Source: a virus. Taken from it: a DNA stretch of 43,552 bases. Position 1 is the stretch's first letter. Every line of letters begins with the position of its first letter. Position numbers and translations under genes: made by a program. Below the pieces are notes generated by a model. That model was not told the origin of the DNA. It saw only the letters and a list, made by a program, of their open reading frames with translations, and made no database searches. The stretch lies in the IMG/VR virus record IMGVR_UViG_3300025073_000085, positions 1-43,552 of that record; one strand, given 5' to 3'. Shown here piece by piece: positions 8,165 to 15,528 of the stretch.

Positions 8165-8532
8165 TACAGGCTAACCCTTCCTCCCCGTGGAGCGGGGTTC
8201 AACCAGTTCATGCTGATGCCCATGTCCTTTTGCATCATGTCCAGATGGGCTTGCAGTGCAGCCTCGGCCTCACCTAACCGTTCCCGTGCCGCTACGGGTT
8301 CCTTCATGGACCCCGCCACCTCACGAGTGTATACCTCAGTAGCTTGCTTCTGCTCGTTCTCGAAGGTCTGCCTGCCCCTTGCAATTGCAGCATCCCGTTG
8401 ACTCGCTGCAATGGTGACAGATGCATTGGAGGCTCTATCCGCTTCCTCCACGGCAGCCTTTAACGTCTCGGCCTGCCCCTTGAGGCTAAGGGCTGTGAGT
8501 ACAGCCTCTTGTTCGGTAGATATTACGGTCAT
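8164..8532 (-). CDS. Coiled-coil hypothetical protein
   Basis: A 122-aa protein that is helical throughout. Residues 10-100 carry continuous heptad-like patterns rich in Ala, Glu, Lys and Gln (LKGQAETLKAAVEEADRA, ERLGEAEAALQAHLDMM). It ends with a short Pro/Gly/Arg tail. Overlaps with both neighbours (8529-8981 upstream, 7337-8164 downstream) imply coordinated translation. It could be an assembly chaperone or a small virion scaffold element. No family recognised. Confidence 0.55.
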   Translation of the reverse strand: MTVISTEQEAVLTALSLKGQAETLKAAVEEADRASNASVTIAASQRDAAIARGRQTFENEQKQATEVYTREVAGSMKEPVAARERLGEAEAALQAHLDMMQKDMGISMNWLNPAPRGGRVSL

Positions 8533-8981
8533 ATTACCTCCTCACCAGGTACTTCCAGGAAGCACTCCAGGGGCATGAGCACCATTGCCTCGATTTCCAA
8601 CGTGACGGGAAGAGAAATCTTGTAGACCGGCACACATACCTCTTCCTTTAGCAAGACGGCCATCTGCTCGTTGAATGCCTCCATATTGGCTTCTGTTACC
8701 TTGTACCCGGCACTGCCCTCTATGGGCGCACCCAACTCTTTAACGAGCTTGTCCTTGGTGGCCTGGAAGACGGTAAGCGTTGGATTGAGAGCATTGGCTA
8801 ACTGCGCCAGCCGAAAACTCGCCAGAACGGGCAACGGCCTCTGCATCAGCTTTATCAGCGATTCCCTCATGTCCACGACCTGCCCCACAGACAACTCCAT
8901 AGTGTCCGCTTTGGCCTTCCGCTCCTCACGCCGTTTCTCTGCCCTTGTCGGTTTCTCTGCCTTTATGTCTCTAAGAGCCAC
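8529..8981 (-). CDS. Hypothetical protein, weakly DUF1617-like
   Basis: A 150-aa protein from GTG 8981 behind AGGGG. After a Lys/Arg/Glu-rich N-terminus (residues 8-28), residues about 45-130 contain two helices and a beta pair (LAQLANALNPTLTVFQATK; MEAFNEQMAVLLKEEV; VYKISLPVTLEI). This recalls small phage proteins of the DUF1617 type, which often lie next to fibre genes. The resemblance is by eye and weak. It directly follows the glycine-rich fibre gene. Confidence 0.5.
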   Translation of the reverse strand: MALRDIKAEKPTRAEKRREERKAKADTMELSVGQVVDMRESLIKLMQRPLPVLASFRLAQLANALNPTLTVFQATKDKLVKELGAPIEGSAGYKVTEANMEAFNEQMAVLLKEEVCVPVYKISLPVTLEIEAMVLMPLECFLEVPGEEVI

Positions 8982-9004
8982 GATACCCCTTTCCTTTCGA
9001 TTGC

Positions 9005-11107
9005 TTACGGCACTCCAACAACGCCTCGAAGGGTCGTGCCATCGCAGGTGATAACCGCCGTATTCCCGGTTTCCAGCGTCAGCACCGCACCTCCCGCATC
9101 GTTCTGTATCATGATGCTCTCACCGCCTGTGTTCACAATGACGAGAATGATACCCGTCAGGTCGGCTTCAGGTGGCAGCAGAAGGTTTTCAGTGGTACTG
9201 CTGTTAGCATCCACGTACAGCACGTCGCTGGTCATAAGCGTGCCAACAGGAGTGCCAGGGACAAGGGTAAGAGTCACTGCGAGGTCGGCCATGTCAATGG
9301 TCTGTACTGACCTCCGCACAATCCCCGTGCTAATGCTCACGTATCCAGGCCCCCCGTTGGTGTCGCCCGTTCCACCCGCGCCAGGGGTTATGGTGATAAC
9401 GCCACCCCGCCCACCTGTATCCGTTGCACCCGAAGCCGCTCCACCTGCACCTGCGATGAGGGACACGCCACCACCATTCCCACCTACGTTAGTCCCAGTG
9501 GTCGCGGTGACCGCTCCACCTACTCCACCTTGCAGCGTGGCAAGTCCACCGTCCCCACCCGTGGCTACGCCTGATACAGCACCCGATACCGCTCCACCAT
9601 TGCCAGTGAGCAACGTAATGGCTCCACCATTCCCACCTCCTCCTGTGACGGTAGCCACCCCAGCAGCACCACCTGCACCTGTAGTAACGGCATATGCACC
9701 ACCCGCGCCACCCGTGGAAGCCGTGGTAGCAGAGGCGGCCGTGCCACCTGCCCCCGCGGTGAAGCTGAACCCCCCACCGATACCACCTACACCCGTGGTG
9801 GCAATGGTGGTATCCCCACCAAGCCCACCTGTGGCCGTTATAGCCCCTGCATGAGCCGTGCCAGGAGATGTCGCAACTGAGGCGGGCGTGGAACCCGCAG
9901 CAAAAGTGCTAAGCCCCGTGGAGGCGAGACGCAGACGCTCAATTGGAAGTTGATCACCAACTGCCGTGGTCATCAGCAAAAGACGCCCAGGCATATTACC
10001 CACGCCAGGCGTCCCGTCAACCTCCGCTCGTATCATGGCTGCCGATGCCAGGTAATCAGCACCATCATCTCCCTGCCAAACAATGCCTCCCAGGGAGTCG
10101 CCAGAGGCAACAACAGTGAAAGAACCAATGGACGCGTTCTTGGAACGCGCCAGAATGATAGAGGGGCCACGAGCAGCAGTTGCGTTCCATCCCCCAACAA
10201 GAAGACTGGCATCGAGATCCGATGTGCCCAACACCTGCAACTCTGGAATCAGAGTGCCAGCATTCCAGGAGTTGTTCACACTGACACCCACTGTATGCCC
10301 AATCACCACGCCGTTGTTATCGGCAACGTAGATGTTCTGGTCGTTGTTGACGGTGAAGGCAAGCGTGAGAGTGCTACCACCGTCCGCGGTGGTATAGAAC
10401 TCCAGGCTGCCTCCAATGGCACTCGCCCCTGGTGCGCCCACATCGTCCACCACGAACTGGATGGCTCCCACAGGGGTCTCAAAGTCACCTGTGTCGCTGC
10501 CATAGGCGATGATGGAGCCAATCACCTCATTGTCGGCAACGGCAGTTGTGGCAACCTGGGTGGCCGCCGCACCCTTGACCAGAGCCAAGATAGGCGCAAC
10601 GGCCCTGGTATTGGTGGCGTTGAAGGTCGCCAAGACCATCGAGCCACCTGCGAAGGCAGTGCCAATGCCGAGTGCCTGCAACTCAGGAATGAGGTTGGTA
10701 GCACCATCACCATCTGAGATAGTGACCTGGGTAGCACTCCCGATGATAATGCCCTGCCCACTGGCGAGCACCAGGTCAACCGCACCCAGGGTCAACACCG
10801 AGGCAGTGCTGGTGAGCACGGCTGTCCCACTGACCCCTAACGCTACCGTGCCACCATAACTGTTGAGAATCCCAGTTGTCCCATCGTGGCCGAGGCTGAG
10901 GTAATCAGTGGCAGGGGTGGTCTCAGAGTGGACATAAACCGTGGGATGCGACGGGTTGGCTACGTTCCAGTCCGTCGCTTCATCCGCAACGCCTGCAACG
11001 TGCAAATCCCTGGCTCCCGTGGGAACCAGGATCGCCCCTACCCAGGGGATACGACTTGCATCCCCTACGGTGTGTCTGAATCCAAGGTAGCTGACTTCAC
11101 TCGGCAT
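9005..11107 (-). CDS. Tail-fibre-like protein with duplicated domain and glycine-rich repeat region
   Basis: A 700-aa protein in three parts. Residues about 117-250 and 265-395 are two copies of one beta-rich domain: each has an IIG/VIG start, then LIPELQALG or LIPELQVLG, an FNAT/WNAT block and a VDG-type end. This domain is common in phage tail fibres. Residues about 425-585 are a run of GG-centred repeats (TGGAGGAY, TGAGGAAG, GGGGNGG, TGGRGG) with almost no charge, like the polyproline-II glycine sandwiches of some phage adhesins. A beta-rich C-terminal domain follows. The start is behind AGAAGGAG. Role inferred: host-recognition fibre or capsid fibre. Confidence 0.65.
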   Translation of the reverse strand: MPSEVSYLGFRHTVGDASRIPWVGAILVPTGARDLHVAGVADEATDWNVANPSHPTVYVHSETTPATDYLSLGHDGTTGILNSYGGTVALGVSGTAVLTSTASVLTLGAVDLVLASGQGIIIGSATQVTISDGDGATNLIPELQALGIGTAFAGGSMVLATFNATNTRAVAPILALVKGAAATQVATTAVADNEVIGSIIAYGSDTGDFETPVGAIQFVVDDVGAPGASAIGGSLEFYTTADGGSTLTLAFTVNNDQNIYVADNNGVVIGHTVGVSVNNSWNAGTLIPELQVLGTSDLDASLLVGGWNATAARGPSIILARSKNASIGSFTVVASGDSLGGIVWQGDDGADYLASAAMIRAEVDGTPGVGNMPGRLLLMTTAVGDQLPIERLRLASTGLSTFAAGSTPASVATSPGTAHAGAITATGGLGGDTTIATTGVGGIGGGFSFTAGAGGTAASATTASTGGAGGAYAVTTGAGGAAGVATVTGGGGNGGAITLLTGNGGAVSGAVSGVATGGDGGLATLQGGVGGAVTATTGTNVGGNGGGVSLIAGAGGAASGATDTGGRGGVITITPGAGGTGDTNGGPGYVSISTGIVRRSVQTIDMADLAVTLTLVPGTPVGTLMTSDVLYVDANSSTTENLLLPPEADLTGIILVIVNTGGESIMIQNDAGGAVLTLETGNTAVITCDGTTLRGVVGVP

Positions 11108-11137
11108 TTACTTCTCCTTCTAGTAACGACTAGACGT

Positions 11138-11157
11138 GAAAGGGGCTTCAATGCCCC
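11138..11157 (-). terminator. Short intrinsic-type terminator before the fibre gene
   Basis: On the minus strand GGGGC, a 6-base loop and GCCCC are followed by TTTC. It lies in the 53-base gap between 11161-11844 and the fibre gene. The stem is only 5 bp and the U-tract is short, so partial termination is more likely than full. Confidence 0.4.
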
Positions 11158-11160
11158 ACA

Positions 11161-11844
11161 TTATGGTTTTACTTTTCGCCCACGTCTTACTGAGGCAGTG
11201 GTAGGCACAGTCTCCCTCTGCGTTAGAGCCAGTTTCACCAACTCTGCGATGTGCTGGTCTGAGGTCAACCGCGCCTCCCTGTCCTCATCTCGCCTGCGTT
11301 CTGTCTCCGCTCTTTCGTGCTGAGGCCACACACCTTCATGCTTGCTTTTGATATGGGACTCCAACCGTAAAGGACTCCACTGTCCAATAGACCGACAGAC
11401 TGACCTTATCCCCAATCGACGCGTGTACTCAAACCGTGACGACTTGGGATTCAGCCAGCACAACTCGCCAACCTGCTCGACGTGCAGCAAAGGTTCAGGT
11501 GCTCTCAAAATGCCGTCTCCCCCCTTCACTCCAACGGTGAAAGCGGAGCGACCTGCCAACTGGGGATATGAGGCTGCGAACTCCCCCGTGGTGGGATACC
11601 GCTTCCTGAGCCGTTTGACCACTTCGTTGATGTCGGTGGGGATAGGCTCCGCGGTGTCTGTGCGGTAGAGCGTGACCCTATTCTCGGCTCGGTCTATATT
11701 CCGGGCTGGGTTGATGGTGAATCGCCCGTCTGCCGTCTGAAGGTCTGTGACAGCTTCCCGTGTGGGTTCTACGGGCGTGAGTTTGACACCACTACCCCGT
11801 AACAGTTCCTCTACCGCCTGAACGCTATCCAGTCCCATTACCAT
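11161..11844 (-). CDS. Hypothetical protein with C2H2-like segment, head-to-tail region
   Basis: A 227-aa protein. The N-terminal 90 residues are mixed alpha/beta (DSVQAVEELLRGSGVKLTPVEP). Near residues 145-172 a segment VCRSIGQW...HIKSKH resembles half of a C2H2 finger: the two histidines are typically spaced but only one cysteine is clear. The C-terminal 50 residues are strongly basic and acidic, and probably helical. It lies between connector-sized genes and the fibre gene. No family recognised. Confidence 0.5.
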   Translation of the reverse strand: MVMGLDSVQAVEELLRGSGVKLTPVEPTREAVTDLQTADGRFTINPARNIDRAENRVTLYRTDTAEPIPTDINEVVKRLRKRYPTTGEFAASYPQLAGRSAFTVGVKGGDGILRAPEPLLHVEQVGELCWLNPKSSRFEYTRRLGIRSVCRSIGQWSPLRLESHIKSKHEGVWPQHERAETERRRDEDREARLTSDQHIAELVKLALTQRETVPTTASVRRGRKVKP

Positions 11845-11848
11845 CTCT

Positions 11849-12244
11849 TCACCTCTGTCTCGTTAATACTGGCCCCGATACGCTTGTGTGATGTGCTACT
11901 TTCCACCGCTCATCTGTTGCCTGCATCAGCAGGCCATGCAGGTCGGGTATCTCCAGGCCGTATCTGACCGCCAGGGTGCGCTCCGTCCTCCAATGGTCGG
12001 CCTTATCTCGCATCTTCCCTACCATCGTGACGCCTCCACCCCAGATAAACAGGGGTTCATGCGAGAAGTCCTTGGCGTCCCCCAGGTCAGTCTCTTCATA
12101 AAGTTCGTCGTCACCCTGCCTGCACTGGATAACCTGCACGCGGTGGACGCTATTTGACTCATCGGGATTGAGGCGCATGACCTCTCTCTCCTGAAGCCAA
12201 TCAGCCATCCAATCGTCGTGCAGGCTATCCAGTTGCTTCCTCAT
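11849..12244 (-). CDS. Hypothetical connector-sized protein
   Basis: A 131-aa protein starting at ATG 12244, four bases after the stop of 12249-13103. It starts with a helical segment (KQLDSLHDDWMADWLQERE), followed by beta-type segments (VHRVQVIQCRQG, EPLFIWGGGVTMVG). The size and the position right after the capsid genes are usual for head completion or adaptor proteins, but no motif confirms this. Confidence 0.5.
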   Translation of the reverse strand: MRKQLDSLHDDWMADWLQEREVMRLNPDESNSVHRVQVIQCRQGDDELYEETDLGDAKDFSHEPLFIWGGGVTMVGKMRDKADHWRTERTLAVRYGLEIPDLHGLLMQATDERWKVAHHTSVSGPVLTRQR

Positions 12245-12248
12245 GGTG

Positions 12249-13103
12249 TTAGTCCAGAGTCGTCCCTAGACCTCCGTTGGCTTCCATTTCCGCTATGTCC
12301 ACGGTGTAGGCCGCCGCTCGGTCATCCGCCGAGACCACGGGGCAGTACACGATGCTGGAGCGGGCTGCTGAGGGAGTCCAGCCCTGGCCGTCGCTATTGG
12401 AGGTCAGGAGGATTTTCCCATCAATCCTCACCCGGTAGCGCACGACAGTATGGGCGGTGTTGCCTCTGTTGTCCGCCTCGATATGCACAGTCGTCCACGT
12501 GGCCGCGGCAAGGTCGGAGATGTTGGATGAGGCGTATTGAGTATCGTCCACGTCGACGCCCACACCCATCGTCTGCCACGTTCCATCATCCTCGCCTTCC
12601 AGCATGACACCAAAGGCATCGGAGGCGACGGTCTGGATAGTCCCGTCCTCATCCTCAATCACCACCGTGTCGGTGTCGGCATCCGTGAAGCCAATAAAGA
12701 GCGCCCCGGCCGCAACGCTTGAAGAACGGACGCGAGCCTGCATCCACATGCGCCCCGCCTCATCCGGCTCATAGGCCACGGGACCGAACACACCCACGGC
12801 GTCGGCATCATCGCCAGCCAGGGTTATGCGTCCCGCTCCACCGTTGACAGCCAACCGGGCGAAGGTTGCACCCGATGCCACGGCATAGACAGCACCCCCT
12901 CCTATCAACCCGCCTGTTGCCGTGGAGAAGGGCGAAAGAAAGTCACTGCACCAGTGGGTGTTGCCCTTTAGGGTGTCCACCGCACCACCGCGGGGTATGT
13001 TATGCCACTGTCCCTTGTGGAAGAACGCGTTTCCATCTGGGGACAACAACTTGTCCTGAGACTCCAGAAGCCCGTTTGCATGTCGCTTGAAGAACTTGAA
13101 CAC
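12249..13103 (-). CDS. Virion protein with concanavalin/LamG-like domain, shares N-terminal motif with capsid protein
   Basis: A 284-aa protein from GTG 13103, with AGGAG about 9 bases upstream. Residues 29-42 read HKGQWHNIPRGGA. The capsid protein has YRGRWLPVPQGGA at a similar place near its N-terminus. Residues about 55-284 are beta-rich with Asp/Gly turns (DADAVGVFGPVAYEPDEAGRM, GALFIGFTDADTD, VHIEADNRG), typical of a lectin-like jelly roll. It directly follows the capsid gene. A capsid decoration protein or head fibre is the likeliest role. Confidence 0.55.
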   Translation of the reverse strand: MFKFFKRHANGLLESQDKLLSPDGNAFFHKGQWHNIPRGGAVDTLKGNTHWCSDFLSPFSTATGGLIGGGAVYAVASGATFARLAVNGGAGRITLAGDDADAVGVFGPVAYEPDEAGRMWMQARVRSSSVAAGALFIGFTDADTDTVVIEDEDGTIQTVASDAFGVMLEGEDDGTWQTMGVGVDVDDTQYASSNISDLAAATWTTVHIEADNRGNTAHTVVRYRVRIDGKILLTSNSDGQGWTPSAARSSIVYCPVVSADDRAAAYTVDIAEMEANGGLGTTLD

Positions 13104-13121
13104 TTTCTCTGCTCCTTTTGG

Positions 13122-13138
13122 GCGTCCTTTAGGGACGC
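13122..13138. terminator. Strong hairpin after the capsid gene
   Basis: GCGTCC and GGACGC form a perfect 6-bp GC-rich stem with a 5-base loop in the short gap just after the capsid stop codon (minus strand). No U-tract follows (CCAAAAGG), so it is more likely an mRNA-stabilising or processing element at the 3' end of the capsid message than a complete terminator. Confidence 0.45.
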
Positions 13139-13148
13139 ACAGATTAAA

Positions 13149-14153
13149 TTAGCCAGCCGTTGGAGCCGTCGCGTCACTCAAAACGCGCTTCATGAGGTTC
13201 CCTGCGCTCCGCTCTCCGAAACCAAACCAGTCGTATAGCCACAGCATCTGGTCTCCACCACGATTGGCAGGGGTATCGGTGAAGTCTCGCTTTTTACCTG
13301 AAACTTCCACCAGGACAATACCCGACCGCGCATGCACTCCACCGTGTCCGTCGGGTGTGGAGTCGATTCGCACGTTGTTGTCCCGCCTCACCACGGCTCC
13401 CCCTATGGCCTCGACCACCTTTTGACCTTTGGCAAAAGCCTCTGAAGTGATGCCTGCGGCAAGCGGGTACGTTCCCACCCCACCCGTGAGTTCAGTCCGC
13501 ACGTCATGGATTTGGAAACTGTGGAGGAAGGTGTAAATCTCCTCTGTGGTCAGAGCCGACTCATTGGTGTCGCCCTGAATCTGTGCCACCATCGCGGCTA
13601 TGACGCCGCTGGTCAGCGTGGTGGTCGTGCCCCCACCTGTGACGGTTGCCCCATCATACAGGTTCAGCCCTACCCGGTCTTTGTTTCGCTGAATGGAGTT
13701 CTGGAGTAGGCTGCCCCACTCGCTCACAACGTTGGCACTGACGTAGTGAGCCGCCTCCGACGTGACGATGATGTGCGTCCCATACCGCAACGGCTCAATG
13801 GATAGAAGGGTGTCGGCAAGACGCTGGGGGTTGTCAAGCTTGGAACCCTCCGGAACGGCCTGAGCATCTATTTTCGCCAGGTCGATTTCATTCCATGTTC
13901 GTCCCGTCCCCATCGGAAGTTGCTTCCGGTCTACCGAACTCACAAAGTCCTGCCCCACCTGCTCCCGCACAAGCCGCGCACCATGAATGAGGGAGGGCAA
14001 ACTGTCGGCCAGGGCCCCGGTATCGGAATCACCACTTGGCGCTCCGCCCTGCGGGACAGGAAGCCACCGACCCCGATATAGAACCCTGTCTCTATGTGTG
14101 AGGACACTCGGCCAAGCCAGAAGCGTCATCACAAACTGCTTGATTGCGTTCAT
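13149..14153 (-). CDS. Major capsid protein
   Basis: A 334-aa protein from the ATG at 14153, which has GAGGAG 4 bases upstream. An in-frame ATG at 14165 overlapping the scaffold stop is an alternative. The body fits HK97-fold capsid proteins of the N4-gp56-like type: a mixed segment VPEGSKLDNPQRLADTLLS, then EPLRYGTHIIVTSEAAHY, a long helix with NSIQRNKDRVGLNLYDGATV, a central TTEEIYTFLHSFQIHDV block and a C-terminal beta region ending in WFGFGERS. It follows the scaffold directly. Residues about 22-40 carry YRGRWLPVPQGGA, shared with the next gene. Confidence 0.8.
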   Translation of the reverse strand: MNAIKQFVMTLLAWPSVLTHRDRVLYRGRWLPVPQGGAPSGDSDTGALADSLPSLIHGARLVREQVGQDFVSSVDRKQLPMGTGRTWNEIDLAKIDAQAVPEGSKLDNPQRLADTLLSIEPLRYGTHIIVTSEAAHYVSANVVSEWGSLLQNSIQRNKDRVGLNLYDGATVTGGGTTTTLTSGVIAAMVAQIQGDTNESALTTEEIYTFLHSFQIHDVRTELTGGVGTYPLAAGITSEAFAKGQKVVEAIGGAVVRRDNNVRIDSTPDGHGGVHARSGIVLVEVSGKKRDFTDTPANRGGDQMLWLYDWFGFGERSAGNLMKRVLSDATAPTAG

Positions 14154-14161
14154 CTTTCTCC

Positions 14162-14935
14162 TCATGCCCTTCTGAGGGCTTTAGGTCTCAGACCTCTCTC
14201 GAATAACTCCCGTGCCCTCTTGGTGTTCTCTGGGGTGGCGGGAATGCCACCGCGTTCCTCGTCTGAATACAGGTCAAGCCACGACTGATCACTCTGTCCC
14301 GCGGCTGCACCACGTCCGTTTCTATCGTTCAGCCCAAGACCACCTTTTGGCCTGGTCTTATCACCCTCCACCTGTGTCGTCAGCCTCTTCAGTTCCCTCA
14401 TGGCAGAGTCGCGCCATGCCTCAGAAGCCTCATACCGCTTCTCGCGGTACGCTTTGACCGCCTCATCCCAGAGGTCGTTCAGGTGGTTAGCACGCGAGTC
14501 AGATATTTCAACACTTCCCGCGTCATCCTTACCCAGGCCAATAGCCAGCAGTCCTTGCTTTATTTCTTCCTCGGAAGAGAGCAACGCCGTCCTCGCTGTT
14601 TCCTGTGGTGGCGAGGTGACTTCTGCGCGGATACCCTCCTGGATGGCGCTCTTTGCCTCAGCCTTAGTAAGCTCGCCACTTTCGAGTTTGGCTAAGATGG
14701 CGTCTGTTTTGGCGTCAATCCGCGCCTGTATCTCCTGCTGCTTCTTCTGGCTGAGTAGCTGAATATCCCGGGCGCGTACGTTCTGCTCCACTCTCTCACG
14801 AGTAGCCTTTTCCTGCTCCCATAACGCCTTATAGTCCGGCTCCTCAGTCTCAGTCGTCTCAGCATCGCCCCGTGGCTCGCCGGGTGACGTCTCCGAGATT
14901 GCCGTCCCCTCTAGCGTCTCTACCTCTGGTGGCAT
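14162..14935 (-). CDS. Scaffolding protein
   Basis: A 257-aa protein. I choose ATG 14935 because GGGAG lies 6 bases upstream. An open frame extends to 15046 but runs through the terminator at 14980-15032. It has an acidic, Pro/Thr-rich N-terminus and a continuous helical coiled-coil region at about residues 35-100 (DYKALWEQEKATRERVEQNV; KKQQEIQARIDAKTDAILAK). The C-terminus is basic (TKRARELFERGLRPKALRRA) and suited to docking on capsid protein. Its place immediately before the capsid gene fixes the role: internal scaffold for procapsid assembly. Confidence 0.8.
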   Translation of the reverse strand: MPPEVETLEGTAISETSPGEPRGDAETTETEEPDYKALWEQEKATRERVEQNVRARDIQLLSQKKQQEIQARIDAKTDAILAKLESGELTKAEAKSAIQEGIRAEVTSPPQETARTALLSSEEEIKQGLLAIGLGKDDAGSVEISDSRANHLNDLWDEAVKAYREKRYEASEAWRDSAMRELKRLTTQVEGDKTRPKGGLGLNDRNGRGAAAGQSDQSWLDLYSDEERGGIPATPENTKRARELFERGLRPKALRRA

Positions 14936-14979
14936 CCTGTTCTCCCTTCGCTGGCTTGCCTCTATGGGCATTGCCGAGC

Positions 14980-15032
14980 AAAACAAAAAGGCCAGAGTGT
15001 TCTGGCGTCGAAGCGCACAAAATACTCTGGCC
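14980..15032 (-). terminator. Intrinsic terminator upstream of scaffold and capsid genes
   Basis: On the minus strand GGCCAGAGT (15032-15024) pairs with ACTCTGGCC (14998-14990), followed by TTTTTGTTTT (14989-14980). The 9-bp stem plus U-tract is a textbook rho-independent terminator, apart from a 25-base loop. It sits inside the head operon, in the 130-base gap between the Com-like gene and the scaffold. It should reduce transcription of the scaffold and capsid from upstream, or be overcome by antitermination. Confidence 0.85.
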
Positions 15033-15062
15033 TCTCGCGGGCACAATGTTATATTGCTTACA

Positions 15063-15091
15063 TTCTTAGCACTTCTTCAGATTGGTGTCAA
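15063..15091 (-). promoter_or_regulatory. Possible leftward promoter ahead of the terminator
   Basis: A perfect TTGACA (15091-15086, minus strand) is followed after 17 bases by TAAGAA (15068-15063), a weak -10. It overlaps the end of the Com-like gene. Transcripts would start near 15056 and run straight into the terminator at 14980-15032, an attenuator-like arrangement. The weak -10 box limits confidence. Confidence 0.3.
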
Positions 15092-15227
15092 GCACCACGG
15101 GTTGATGACAGCGTGGACATGCCTTATTCACGTAGACACCTTCAAGGTAGTCCCCCAACTTCTGATTGCAAATCCTGCCATCAGGAAGGCGATTGGGACA
15201 CCGCGGCATCACAACCACATTTGCCAT
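15066..15227 (-). CDS. Com-like zinc-ribbon protein
   Basis: A 53-aa protein beginning at ATG 15227, one base after the upstream TAA. It has CPNRLPDGRIC (residues 10-20) and CPRC (36-39), with a final Cys, so two Cys knuckles. Size and layout resemble the Com family of phage Mu, a zinc-finger mRNA-binding translational activator. In this genome the next feature is a transcription terminator and then the scaffold gene, so an RNA-level control role is attractive but unproven. Confidence 0.6.
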   Translation of the reverse strand: MANVVVMPRCPNRLPDGRICNQKLGDYLEGVYVNKACPRCHQPVVLDTNLKKC

Positions 15228-15228
15228 C

Positions 15229-15519
15229 TTATTGTGTCTGCTTCCCCCAAAGGTCATCAAGGGTTGAGGGGTCATTTGACTTTTCGGGGAGTTTTATAAC
15301 CCCCCCCTGATGTTCTACCATTTCCACCCATTGAGTCATGACCTGCGCGATTCTTTTCGCCAACTCCCGAGAGAGACGAACAGTCCCCACATCCAGTGAC
15401 GGCACAACCGTCCCTAACGCGGGTGGTTGCCCTGCACTGCGACGGAAACTCAGGGCCACCCCATAAGGACCACCCACGATGGTAAACTGGTCGGCAAACT
15501 CATCAAACGGCTCTTTCAT
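15229..15519 (-). CDS. DUF3467-like protein
   Basis: A 96-aa protein with the pattern of DUF3467: an N-terminal beta strand pair (NQ/DQFTIVGGPYGVALSFRR), a loop, then VRLSRELAKRIAQVMTQWVE followed by a GGVIKLP end. Known DUF3467 members share a ...MSPq.AK.L...L...I..YE..fG.I.lP end. They are small proteins of unknown function in bacteria and phages. Here it lies between the 1623-aa protein and the Com-like gene, in a polycistronic leftward block. Confidence 0.6.
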   Translation of the reverse strand: MKEPFDEFADQFTIVGGPYGVALSFRRSAGQPPALGTVVPSLDVGTVRLSRELAKRIAQVMTQWVEMVEHQGGVIKLPEKSNDPSTLDDLWGKQTQ

Positions 15520-15528
15520 AATGCTCTC

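Noticed and set aside
9036-9854. A 272-aa Pro/Ala-rich frame opposite the fibre gene
   Set aside because: It is the antisense reading of the glycine-rich repeats: Gly codons GGN read as Pro/Thr in reverse. Not a gene.
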